Shown here one piece after another: positions 33,089-43,526 of a DNA stretch of 64,000 nt; position 1 is the stretch's first letter, and each line of letters starts with the position of its first letter. This DNA is from Fusarium oxysporum f. sp. lycopersici 4287. Taxonomy: Eukaryota; Ascomycota; Sordariomycetes; Hypocreales; Nectriaceae. A program made the position numbers and the translations under genes. The stretch is from positions 652,003 to 716,002 of the forward strand of contig NC_030987.1 in assembly GCF_000149955.1 (NCBI RefSeq), read 5' to 3'. Under the pieces are notes generated by a model. That model searched no databases. It saw only the letters and a list, made by a program, of their open reading frames with translations, and was not told where the DNA came from.

Positions 33089-34255
33089 ATGCATTTCTAT
33101 TGGATTATCACCTCATTGGCATTCATCGCTGGAGTGTCGGTTTCAGCAACCTTCGAAGGCCACACATGCCATGAACATCGAGCTCTCTCAGGTGAATATG
33201 TCTATGGACCGGTCACGATGGGTGCAGACCCTCTGACTCACTTCGATTCCCCTATGGTCAATGTGTTCAACAGCACCGCCAGTGAGAACTGGTCGTTCGA
33301 TGCCGCTTCCATTAATGGTAAGGCCAGTATCGTCCTCTATCTCACCCGAGGCACAGTCGCCACCGTAGTCGGTGCGCAGCGAGGCCTCATTTCGGTCTCT
33401 TGGGCCAACGGAACTCGGTACATGGAGAACGTCTTCGTCGACACCTCGACGTTGACGACATGCCCAAAAACTACGTCTGGGCTGTGGACGACCAAAGCTG
33501 GCGACATAAGCTGGGGCTTCACCGCGTCTAATGATTTTAAGCAATCCGTCGTTACCATCAAGTCACCTACCATCAACGGGACGTTCAAGCTCAAATCACG
33601 AGGGCCATCAATCTATCCCGGAGGGCTGGTGTACCCTGACCCCAGGGCCAGTGTGCTCTTTGCCCCGGAAATGTATTGGCAAGAGCAATTCCCAGTTGCC
33701 GACGCCGAGGTACACCTAGACATTCGCGGCACACCTTTCACCTTGCATGGCGTTGGAGGCCGGGACAAGAACTGGAACTCCCGGCCTTGGGCCGTGATCA
33801 GTGGCAACTGGGACATGGTACGAGCTATTGTCGGACCGTATGGCATCATGTTATGGAACTACACGTCGAGTGTGGACGGCCAGTCCTACTTCAGCGCCAC
33901 TATAATAGAAGACAACAAAGTGATTTTTCGCACGACAAACCAGAAGGCCTCATGGTCAGAGGACTGGGGCACCATGAGACTGACCAATACGGGGCCCCTA
34001 CATTTGTCCTCCGCTGCCGGATCTCAATCTCAATTGCCCGAGTCACGTCATACTGGGTATCTTATCGACTTGGTATCTACTAAGAGAGGTCAACACTGGC
34101 GGTTTACCATCGACTTTTCGCAGACAACATTCTGGTTTCCTGCAAGCAAGAGCCTGACTGTTGGCCAATTCGCAGGAAGGGTCTCAGGTGGTTTATTAGG
34201 AAAGAAGCAATATAAGGGGGTTGCATCTGGTTCAGTTCAGGAGTTTGTTCTCTGA
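33089..34255 (+). CDS. Secreted CrtC/AttH-like lipocalin enzyme (Diels-Alderase-like family)
   Basis: Single exon, 388 aa, starting at the ATG at 33089 with a signal peptide (MHFYWIITSLAFIAGVSVSA). The body is beta-rich in two halves. The motif LHGVGGRDKNWNSRPW (about residues 224-239) followed by the WDMVRAIVGPYGIMLWNY strand is characteristic of the hydroxyneurosporene-synthase-like / AttH lipocalin fold. Fungal members of this fold include pericyclases that build decalin or other rings in secondary metabolism; others are of unknown function. Unlike most cytosolic cluster pericyclases, this one has a secretion signal. No PKS or NRPS lies beside it, only the divergent Zn2Cys6 regulator. Family membership is likely; the reaction is unknown. 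Confidence 0.7.
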   Translation: MHFYWIITSLAFIAGVSVSATFEGHTCHEHRALSGEYVYGPVTMGADPLTHFDSPMVNVFNSTASENWSFDAASINGKASIVLYLTRGTVATVVGAQRGLISVSWANGTRYMENVFVDTSTLTTCPKTTSGLWTTKAGDISWGFTASNDFKQSVVTIKSPTINGTFKLKSRGPSIYPGGLVYPDPRASVLFAPEMYWQEQFPVADAEVHLDIRGTPFTLHGVGGRDKNWNSRPWAVISGNWDMVRAIVGPYGIMLWNYTSSVDGQSYFSATIIEDNKVIFRTTNQKASWSEDWGTMRLTNTGPLHLSSAAGSQSQLPESRHTGYLIDLVSTKRGQHWRFTIDFSQTTFWFPASKSLTVGQFAGRVSGGLLGKKQYKGVASGSVQEFVL

Positions 34256-35245
34256 AGTCAGTCTATACTACATCAGGCTACGAAATGGCCGAGAATATTC
34301 AAGGCCAGCGCATTTTGCGCGAGTGTCCTGATATATGTGTCACGGCAGAACCCAGCGGTCTCACGATAACTATCATGGCTACAAAGCTTTCAATACAACT
34401 TGGTTACCCCACCTAAATTGAGAGCATTATCAGACGCAACATCCTTATTCATTGCTCGGAGCTGTTAACGCCTGAATATCTCTGCCAGTATGAACCTAGC
34501 ACAGTCTAGCTTTTAACTATTAGGCAGAGACCAAATCTTGCGATGATTAGTGAATCTGATGCATAGTCAACGAGAGTGACTTCTTAGAAGAGAATAAGCT
34601 CATGGTGATAAAAGCCTATCAAAGCATCTTCGACCCTTATTCGCTAAGCTTTCTCCCATACAGTTTGTCCGACGACGGGGTTTTTACCGGATGGCTTGCT
34701 TTGCGTCTATGAGCTTTAGGCTTTTGGAATAGGAAGGCTTAAATTGTGATTAAACAGTATCACCAACCCTCATCAGCCGTCACGAAATTGTATAGGACCG
34801 TAAGAAACTTTAAAATCATGACTGACAGCTTGTACGGTATTTAATGGGCATCTGACCCTTCTGTGTAGCCTACTGGTTTCCCCCTCACCTCATTTCTTCA
34901 TCTTCACGGAACAGCTCAAAACTCAATAGTGCAATATTTGACATATTACCGACAAGCTTCTAACAGTCAAAATGACAGACGAGAGGCGTAGATGCATCTC
35001 AGAGGCTTTTTGAAGCTCCTTGGTAGTGATGACCAAGGGTATTATAACGATCTTCTCAAATGAAGCTACGAGATCGCATTTTCAAAGGTGGACGATGCGC
35101 GTCTCATTACATATCGCAACACGAGATAGAGGGAGAGCTATTATGGATTGGTTCGCTACATTAACGTCTGTACTTTCCAAAGAAAGTGCCTGTCCTTTCT
35201 CATATATCAACAAGAAATGGGCCAGAGGCTCTCAGAAATCTTTCC
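34256..35245. other. Intergenic region
   Basis: About 990 bp downstream of the CrtC-like gene. No gene, RNA or repeat recognised. Frames near 35020-35490 plus overlap the opposite-strand Cys-rich pseudogene and have poor codon use. Confidence 0.4.
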
Positions 35246-35582
35246 TCATTTTTCCTTTTCCTTCTTTTCCCATTTTTCCTTACATTTTGCGCACTCTACA
35301 GAGCTGGGCCTCTCTATATGCTCAACCGTTGGCCTGCATTTCTGGACATCTCGCATAGCACAGGAGGTTTCCTCCTGCTTCTTCTTGGCTTCCTCTGCTT
35401 CTTTTTCTAGCCTATTCCTTTCACATTCCTTACTCTTTGGGACAATCCAAACGATTCACTCTCTAATTTCTCCAGCCTTTACATTTTGATGTACCCGCTA
35501 GATCACATGGGGAATCAAGGTAGTGTCGTTCTACCTTCTCCCCACACTTACACCAGTAATGGAATATTTTCTGTACGCACAT
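35246..35582 (-). pseudogene. Decayed copy of the neighbouring small Cys-rich protein gene
   Basis: From an ATG at 35582 the reading begins MCVQKIFHYWCKCGEK, matching the start of the gene at 36117 (MCTNLSFQHWCKCGKE). The DNA upstream of both ATGs is also alike (CTACTCA...CTCAACATGTGC). Further on, SPCDLAGTSKCKG aligns with SPCLAKGTSDCKG. The frame then shifts near 35480 and a TGA cuts the continuing frame. A charged tail (LEKEAEEAKKKQEE) follows with a second Cys cluster (CAKCKEK) and a stop at 35248-35246. It looks like a tandem duplicate that has decayed. The intact family appears to be small, Cys-rich and Lys/Glu-tailed, with zinc-ribbon-like spacing. Confidence 0.55.
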
Positions 35583-35895
35583 GTTGAGTTCCGAATGAGT
35601 AGACTTTTGGAGTAGTTTGCGCAAGAGCTAATGTTGCGGTAGAAGAGTTGATATCTGAGCTCAGCCGTTTTATAGCTGTTCATTGGCCACGTCAGTGAGG
35701 AAGTGTTAAGAGCAATTCTCATATATAGTTTCCACTCTTATTGTAGTTGGAAGGTTTCAACGTAACCTCCGAAATGAAGAGGAATCAGTATTAGGTCATA
35801 TATCTTTGATCCTTGGGTTGTCCACATAGATGAAGACAACAAGATTAAGCCACAGGGTTTCAGTGATTTGAACTAGTGACTATTCTGCGGTCTTC

Positions 35896-36117
35896 TTAGT
35901 TCTGTTGCTTGGTCTTCTCCTCCTCCCTTTCCTCCTCAGAATGCTTCGTCTCACACTGCCTACATCTTTTCTCTGAATTCCACTCTTGAATTTCCTGGTC
36001 TTCTGTGCCTTTGCAATCTGACGTGCCCTTTGCCAAACACGGTGACAATTTAGGTCCCTCTAGTTCTGATTCCTTGCCACACTTGCACCAGTGCTGGAAA
36101 CTGAGATTTGTGCACAT
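35896..36117 (-). CDS. Small Cys-rich, Lys/Glu-tailed protein
   Basis: 73 aa from the ATG at 36117; the frame is open further upstream but similarity to the decayed copy at 35582 begins close to this ATG, which decides the start. Cys residues fall as MC, WCKCG, SPC, DCKG and RCRQC, suggesting one or two zinc-binding knuckles rather than a disulphide protein, because there is no signal peptide. The C-terminus is a highly charged Glu/Lys helix (HSEEEREEEKTKQQN). I recognise no named family; similar short Cys-knuckle orphan proteins are common in fungi. Intact, in contrast to its neighbour. Confidence 0.5.
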   Translation of the reverse strand: MCTNLSFQHWCKCGKESELEGPKLSPCLAKGTSDCKGTEDQEIQEWNSEKRCRQCETKHSEEEREEEKTKQQN

Positions 36118-37385
36118 GTTGAGATTGAAGTGAGTAGTATTTCGTGGTATCATGGTATCAAGGTCTTCTGTCGAGAATTGAGCGTAAGTTGCTTGGAATA
36201 TGTAAAACCGTATCTTGTTTGGGAGTTGCAAAGTTCTGTTGCACCTCGGGATAATCATATTCTCAGGGTCCCCGATTGAACGGAGGTGAATAATGGATGT
36301 CCAGGAACTCTGATCCACGCAGATATGCCCACTCACCATGATTCCGGGACATTAACCGCTGGAATGGCCTACTGTCTTTGCTATTCACACACTCCCAACA
36401 CTTGACTATCGTCGCCGATGGACTGCGCGACGTCGTGTCTGAAGATTGACGTGGGCGTAAGTGAATAATGTGACTGAGTTGCTTGAGTGATTATAAGCAC
36501 TCAGACACAGGTGTCAAATACAGCCAAATCTAGTTCCCCAATTAGATGTTGTGCCACAATGCCTCAAAATTTACTACAGGAATGATGCTTTTAAAAAGTT
36601 TACCCCAGATTTCAACCTCCTGTGATTATCCCACACCTACCAGACAAATGTACCCTTATCTCCGATATCTCGTTACAATAAACATAAAAGGATGTAATGA
36701 TTCAATGTGGCCATCTGGGCCTCAAATATCGAGCGTACCGACCTGTAAAGGACGATTATTCTCCGTTAACTCCTGTTCATACAGTTTCGATTTCATGTCA
36801 GTTATATAGTCTTGGTCTCTGCAGTCGTCCTGCACCCGAGCGAAAATCTCCTCCTCTTCTTCATCTGTAAAAAAATGTCCAAAGGGGTATATTTATAGTT
36901 TATCTTGAGTTTCAAGCGAGGGTTGAATGGGGGGAGCACAAGATCTTTGTTTGCCAATTTTCTCGGGACGTGGACGTCGAAGATCTGATCCAAAGAAGTG
37001 GGCAGCACGAGATCGAAAAGCTGTGTTTGCAATAATTTTTAGATTCCTTTTGGACAGGAATTTCAGAAACCATTACCCTGCGCATGTACATGAGCTAAAG
37101 GATTCGTGTGTATTTACGTACGGATTTTGTACCTTACAGCTAATGCATATCCTTTTTGCAATCCGAAGAAGGCAAGAAAACATGAGACCTCGACCCTAAG
37201 GGATGACAAGGCTTAGATAAATTAACGTAAACTTAGAGTGATCTTTTATGAGCTTATTTTAATATAGTATATGAAGAGTAGAGAAGGAGCTGATTTAGCC
37301 TGCTAAATCTACCCATCTTCCGTGATGCCCAGCTTTAAATATCTATCTGTACTAATTATACCACAACTTCATTGGGTTATTCGTG
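36118..37385. other. Intergenic region
   Basis: About 1.27 kb, gene-free as far as I can see. The part at 37190-37350 is AT-rich and may be eroded repeat DNA. Confidence 0.35.
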
Positions 37386-38105
37386 CTACTCCCGACTGTC
37401 ATTCTGCAAAATTGCTACACTACTCATCAAAGCCGTGACAGTCCAGTGATATCCCATTGAACCTGTAGTTGCCCTGCCCAGAAATTGGAAGCCCCCCGAC
37501 CTCTGAACAGACACTGATCCTGATAAAGTATTGTCTTCGTGTATCATTGCAACTACTTCGTAGCTTCTAGACCGGTGTGAATCTGACTTGCTTGTACGAC
37601 CTAGCGATACAAGTTCCCAAACCATGCTATAAGCGCTGCTCCGAGCTTCTGAAGAGATACGCCACTCGAAAGATTCTGTTCTGCGACTTCCACCATGTTC
37701 AACCCTCATCGAGAAACTGTATCGAGGGTTTGACCGTGAACGATGATAGGTCATAGTGACTTGGCTGGAAGGAGTGTTGTAGCTGGGTATTCCGGGGAGT
37801 TGAAAGATGAAGCCGTCTCCGGATCTGAGTCCAGACGATATCGGATCTCCAGCAACGCTGGACCCTGGGAAGAGATATGTCGGCCCTTGCCAGCCTCGTG
37901 GCATACAGGCTGCATATGTAGTGTGGGAGCCTGGTTCAGAGATGAAGAGAGCCATTGTAGAGGATGATGGAGTCCAAGTGAATTGCATGATCTGAGGGAA
38001 CCCTGTCTCAACGACTTGGTCTGATATCTCGTAGGGGCCTCCTGAACTTGAAGAGCTGTTGGCGTATATGTCTTCCAGATTTGCAACGAAGGCCGGAAAT
38101 ATCAT
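37386..38105 (-). CDS. Hypothetical protein
   Basis: 239 aa from the ATG at 38105; the frame extends four codons further only to a GTG. The N-terminus is hydrophobic (MIFPAFVANLEDIYA) but too short for a convincing signal peptide. The body is rich in Ser, Gly and aromatic residues with alternating beta-type segments (IMQFTWTPSSSTMALFISEP, YHRSRSNPRYSFSMRVEHGG), suggesting an all-beta domain. The segment ACMPRGWQGP holds one of few Cys. No family recognised. Codon use is good over the full length. Confidence 0.5.
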   Translation of the reverse strand: MIFPAFVANLEDIYANSSSSSGGPYEISDQVVETGFPQIMQFTWTPSSSTMALFISEPGSHTTYAACMPRGWQGPTYLFPGSSVAGDPISSGLRSGDGFIFQLPGIPSYNTPSSQVTMTYHRSRSNPRYSFSMRVEHGGSRRTESFEWRISSEARSSAYSMVWELVSLGRTSKSDSHRSRSYEVVAMIHEDNTLSGSVSVQRSGGFQFLGRATTGSMGYHWTVTALMSSVAILQNDSRE

Positions 38106-39428
38106 GATGAAAATCACAGAATTGACGTAAAGAGAAAGTTGCGTTCAATCTGGGCTCTTAAACTGAGTCCCTGGTGAAAGGAGTTTGATACCACGAAGCC
38201 GAGTCTCTTTAGGTTACCGACAAACATCAAAGAAGACAGAAAATAGTTAATATAGCGAATGGATTTCTATTCCAACGACGGTTTAAGATATGAGCTTCTT
38301 TCCCCTTGACCCCCAATTCATCATAGCAAAATCTTTCACAAACTAAGACTGAGATGTTGCTGCCTCCGACACATTCAACCCTTTTCAGTACAAATGGGCC
38401 GCTCTTCCTATTACAATCTATATATGAATGGCGATTGGTCGGCCGAGATCTTATAAGGTTGATACGTCTTCTCATCACAAGAACGATCTTCGAGAATATT
38501 TGCCTTAGCAGGAAGAATCAAGCGGTACCCCTGCGTCGATTTCTCTTACACATACTTGCCAAGACGCCCTCTAGGCCCTTAGAACCGGGGCGCTGGGTCG
38601 GAAGGATCTCATGTAAGCAGATCATCAGCTTAAACGGCTTTTCCATGCAATGTCTATGCCTGGGAGCTGAACGCCAAACGGTCTGCAACACCAGCCAATT
38701 GTCCACCGCAGTCGGTAGATCAGAAGGTTTGTGGCTGTGCTACAGCGCTGCATACGGTACGAAATGGGAATTAGCGTTGCATCGATCGGATAAGCCCTGG
38801 CATGTGGCGTTGAACTAAGCTGATGCCATCGAAGACAGGTAGTCTGGTTGGTTGGAGGCGTTGCAGGGATGGCGCTGGACTTGCCGAAAGAGGCTGACTT
38901 CTGGTGCAGGGGCGAACTTGTGTAAGTGATCGCATGATGAGGCTGAGGACCTGCTTGGCGTCTTGAATTACAGAGTACGTGTCGCCATGGGCTGTGCCGT
39001 ATTTTTTCGGCAGCCGAAGGATTGGGGTCTAGACTTGGACTGTGGGCAGATGGACCACTAATCTGCCTCGTCGCTGCATTTCACCGTTTCGGGAAGATAA
39101 AGAAGAGAAATCTCCTCGTGATGATCTTGTTATGATGATGAGTAACATGTACTGGCTACTTCGAAACTTTTTGTTCGATCTAAGTGGTATTAGGATAGTT
39201 ATTGACCGTGAATGTCGTCCAGTTCTTATCACGTTATTTGACCACGGCCATAATCTACAAAATGTGAAGAGTCTGGGATTAATTTCTTCAAGTTTTATTG
39301 TTCATCTATCCTAGAACTTTCAGAGATTGATGTGAAACTAGGAGCAACACCGTCGAAGTAAGGCGTGCGATGCAAGCATAAGCTATCAGCCATATCAACT
39401 CCAAATAGAGCCACATTGCAATATCGTC
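38106..39428. other. Intergenic region
   Basis: About 1.3 kb. A 154-codon frame at 38354-38818 plus has no domain and its composition is unlike the genes nearby, so I do not call it. Nothing else is seen. Confidence 0.35.
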
Positions 39429-39869
39429 TTAGTTTAATAAATCTCCATACTCATAAGGCCTGTCGATCGACACATCGTCCGTCTCATATGCCCATTCATC
39501 ATACCTGTACTCCAGCTCCATCTTCTCTTCTTCAGGTCTAGGGCACTGGTAGCGGTTCCCACCGACTGTGCATTCAAACTTCTCTTGGCCAAGCATCGTC
39601 GCGATAAACCTTCCTAGGAGGAGGAAAATCCACAAGGGGTGGACTTGGGTTTTGTAACCAGCCCAGGTCTTGACACAGTCAACCCGCAGGTTATCAAAGG
39701 CAAAGGCGCGAAACTCTGCCATTTGAAGCCATTGCAGAATTCCGTAAGGGTGGGGGGCTTCGAGATTTTCCATCATATCGAGAAGTCTTGTGCGCGTTGC
39801 TCCGTCGTCGAGTGCGGGCTCCTTGATAGAGGAAAGGAAGGCGAATGTCTCGGCGTCAAAAGTGGTCAT
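39429..39869 (-). CDS. Hypothetical protein
   Basis: Single exon of 146 aa from the ATG at 39869 (MTTFDAETFAFLSSIKEPAL). Mostly alpha-helical, with a hydrophobic segment around PLWIFLLLGRFIATML that could be a single membrane helix or a buried core helix. The C-terminus is acidic (EEEKMELEYRYDEW). Good codon bias. Upstream sequence contains no obvious extra exon. No family recognised. Confidence 0.5.
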   Translation of the reverse strand: MTTFDAETFAFLSSIKEPALDDGATRTRLLDMMENLEAPHPYGILQWLQMAEFRAFAFDNLRVDCVKTWAGYKTQVHPLWIFLLLGRFIATMLGQEKFECTVGGNRYQCPRPEEEKMELEYRYDEWAYETDDVSIDRPYEYGDLLN

Positions 39870-41876
39870 GGCGCGAGCTGACGGAATGAATCAGGTGGCG
39901 TGAATAGAAACTTTTTTGTATAGGTCTTCTGCACCCGGCTCAGGTGTATCCAAAAGGGTTCAAGTACTTCTTGCTGCTGTAGTGTGTTTCCTGTGATGGG
40001 CGTTGTCTCATGATGCAGGTCTTGGTGGACTAGCTGAGGCGCCTCACGATGGGAAGCCGGTAGATTGAGAGCTTATATCACCACACAGAAATCAGGTAGT
40101 ACAGTGACTATGTGGAGATTCAGAACGTAGGTTGGTAGAAAGCGTCGGAAGAGAGAGAAGGGGAGTATCAAGCTTCTTTACCGGCTGGTGGAACAGTGAA
40201 TCACTGCCAATTTGGAGCTAAGAAACGGCAGCATCAACCGAGCTGAATCACTGTCAATACAGCACCGAACTCGCTTATCTGATTTGTTTTCTTTTGTGCT
40301 TGTCGAAGTGTCGTTGTTTCTTCTTGTTTGCAATACTTTCCTGCCACCTGTTTGGACAACAATGGCATTCCCCTTGCTGCTATCATATTTAGAGGTTAGA
40401 TATGATCTCAGTCGTAGCGATTAGGAACCTGACTTGAATTAATGAAAGGTAAGACCTTGTCTGGGAGCCAGCAGGCATGCCGTCATTTATACACCTTTGG
40501 AGACAGTCATCAGGATATCCAACCTTTCAGCCAAAAGCAACATCTGAGGCACCATGGAGGGCAAATAGCATATTGCTCATATATGTTAACTTATGTTCTT
40601 TACCTTTGTGTTAGGGCTGAAGTTTCTTTTAAACCCTTAACCTTATCACAGGTCTGGGAGCCAGATGCAGACAGTCTCTTCATTTATCAAATGTCAAGTC
40701 CGCGGGATGATGGGTTCTACGAACTTTGTTAAAGCCTGCTGGATGGTTTTGGAACCGTATTAAAAGCCCACTTCGGGTTGTCGTGAGGCATCTGTTATCT
40801 GTTTTCAAACCTTCAGTGACAAGTTTCGGGCTTCCCTGATATGTAAAAGCAACAGGACTTTTGCTTTGGGCCGTCTATCTCGCGAGCTTATTAGCCAGGA
40901 TATGACCAAATTAACTCAACGGCTGTGACAGGAGATAGTGATCTAAACTGCTCAGAAAAGGCATCTCATAAAGCCTTAATTTATCTCACATACATTTCTT
41001 AATATTACAACAGCATTGGGGTTCGACTTTGTGCCACTAATTTCACTGATCTGGACTTCATCTGACTTCTATCGGAGCATTGCGGTCAAGCTAAATAGCC
41101 CTTTACCACGTCTCGTACCCGATTGGTTATCTACTGTAACGAAGACTAGATTCACACTTCACTCATGACAAAGCATGAGGGTGTCGCAGTTTCGCCCTTC
41201 GCTAAGTAGTCATAGAATAAACAGCTTTCCTCTTTTCTATGAAGAGATAATAAAACTGGTTTCATCTTTCACCCATATGCATTCCATCCCATCCATAAAA
41301 CAATATCAGAACGTGACATTCCATGCAGTTCTGTTGCCAACAGTTCAGTATTCACTCTTATCCCCAACCTAATAGTGACCGCTCAACTTGAAAGCACCGC
41401 CGCAAATCGTTCTATGAACAAAGGAGTGGTAAGTTTAGTGGCGTACTTGAAGTCTTTGTTCGTAATAAGCAGTAACCAAGATAGAGTGCTATTCGAGCTC
41501 AAAGAACGTATAACGGTTTTCTAACTAAACAACTTATTGTTCAAGCTGGTTTGGTCTTTAACCATAGCCAGCTCCTTTATTCATCGCCACCTGGCTTCTT
41601 TTCGGCGACTCCACAACAAACTGTGAACCAGTGTCAGTCCCATAACGGTTGTTCGGCGTATAGCGAGCGCCCTGCAGAGAATGTAGCTGACTTTATCTAC
41701 GGAAGCATATAAAAAGAGAAAGCATCTTTGCATCACCACCTCAGCTAACTAATAACGAAACTCATACACAACAAGCAACTTGACTTTACAAGTAACGACT
41801 CCCACAAACGACTCATCATTCGGGCACGTATCCTTCATCCTGTTAACCTATACCTATTTTCTCTACAACACTGTCA
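39870..41876. other. Gene-poor region with a dispersed repeat copy
   Basis: About 2 kb without a supported gene; open frames are short and overlap. It contains one copy (40571-40646) of a short repeat also found at 53928-54000. Confidence 0.35.
40571..40646 (+). repeat. Dispersed repeat, copy B
   Basis: About 75 bp similar to 53928-54000. The best-aligned part runs from TTTACCTTTGTG to CCCTTAACCTTAT. Many differences from copy A are G-to-A or C-to-T in this copy. No terminal inverted repeats seen. Confidence 0.5.
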
Positions 41877-42540
41877 AAGATTAATTACATCGAGGATGTT
41901 CGATTCGGAATCGAAACCCTGGACAGGTTCTCAAAAGCTTTCGCCGAAGCACAACACAACTTTTATGAGATGGATGACTATGACTACTCCGCGGTGCAGA
42001 GGGAAACCTTGGATTAGCTGTACGAAGAAAACGAAGTCGTTTTTGAGTTTTAGGGCCCGTGGACCAATGATATCTCGGACTGGCGTGATTTGACCGTGCG
42101 TCTCGCACACTGCTATTTGTTTTCTCTTATGAAGGAGCTTGTGGACCTCATGCCAGCTAACCATCCGAAGAGCGAATACTGCATCCCCGAGTCATCCTTC
42201 TTAGCGATATCGCCGATTGTGAGAATACTATCCTGCGTGGCTTTCTTCTATGGGTCGTCGTTGAAGCTCACAAGCCCTCAAGAGCCGTCAATTCTCTCCT
42301 GCAGATTCATTCTTCTGATGATGCAGCGGAGTATTTGGTGCCCAAGTCCGAGGTTGATATGAAAGTGATTCTAATCCGTGTGACAGACTTACCCAAGTTG
42401 GCAGGTCCAACAAGCCAAACTTCCGCAAGTCTGTGACTGAAGGGCTTTTTTTTCTGGCGTGGAAGGTTTCTGGGAAGTATGAGGATATGTGGATGGACGG
42501 CCAGGGCTTTGCTATTGCTGATGTTCCTGAGTTGATCTAG
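41877..42540 (+). pseudogene. Decayed unknown gene with two in-frame TAGs and frameshifts
   Basis: A clear reading begins around 41877 (KINYIEDVRFGIETLDRFSK) but no ATG is seen for it. It is cut by TAG at 42015-42017 and TAG at 42051-42053, and resumes each time in the same frame (LYEENEVVFEF, then GPWTNDISDWRDL). Near 42200 coding character shifts to another frame (DCENTILRGFLLWVVVEAHK). It shifts again near 42395 to a last frame that includes SVTEGLFFLAWKVSGKYEDM and ends with TAG at 42538-42540. Both early stops differ from CAG by one C-to-T change. I recognise no family; the parent protein would have been helical and cytosolic, about 220 aa. Confidence 0.6.
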
Positions 42541-43526
42541 TTTTCTTGCTGGACCAGCAACGCTCACACAGGAACGATGGGTGTTGGTGAACATGAGTAG
42601 GAATGTAGACTGGTAGGGTACAGATTAGGGCGGGTGTTGAAGTACTCAGATCGCCAAGGCGTTAGGTTGAGGTTTTATTTCTTAGGTAGCAGAATCATAG
42701 AAAGATATGCAGGTCATGTTTAACATTCCATAATCTTGGGTCTATTTGCCTCATGAGAACTGCATCTAGGACACTGACATTGTTCAGGAGAACCTATTCT
42801 TTGTACAGATGTGACTAGTAGCAATCAGATAAGGTGTTCGGTTGAGTTAAGGGAAACATAGTCATAGTTGGCTTCTGATTATGTCTGACAGTATCTCGTC
42901 GTTGCTTTGTCGTACCTCTTCGCTTAAAGCTTTGCTCCTTCCAAGCGAACCCCAACACAATTACGCGTCGGTCCGATGCCACGCGATAACTCCGTGTCCC
43001 GGAAAGTGGGGGTAGCCCGAATAGTGGATCCTCCCGTTCAGCCTTAGCAACCGTAATAACGCAGGTAAAGTTACGACTACCACAATAATTGAACATCCTC
43101 TCCTTTCATCACGAAGCTGTTAATAAAAGGACTCGAGACAAAAGGCATTTGTGCTGACAAATTGCGAGTGAACAACTGCCGAACATCGTCACTGATCCTT
43201 CTGTTCTTGGCGCGAGGGCTGTGCTTACAATCCCTGTCGCCACAACCTGTCAAAAACTTGGCACAGTTTGACGATCAGCCCAAAAAGGCGCAGGGCTTTT
43301 CTGGTTTGGGAATTCGATGTAACGGTAAGGCTGGAGCTCATTTCCCCTTAATTCTCGTCTGATTTTCGTGGTTCCCGCGGGTGCGGGTGTTGGGTCGTGA
43401 GTTGGGAATAGCTTCAGCCCCGACAGAGGCAGAATTGGTATCATTTCTAGAATTAAACTACTTTCGAGTGCATCAATCGAATCATTAGGTATTCCTGCCA
43501 GTCTCAAACGCCACACTTCGACTTGT
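42541..43526. other. Intergenic region
   Basis: About 990 bp between the pseudogene and the membrane-anchored protein gene. Frames at 42815-43096 and 43250-43516 (minus) have no domain and poor codon use. Confidence 0.35.

Noticed and set aside
38354..38818. 154-codon plus-strand frame
   Set aside because: No domain, odd composition and no neighbour or splice support; probably chance.
42815..43096. 93-codon minus-strand frame
   Set aside because: Composition unlike local genes; no domain or signal peptide.
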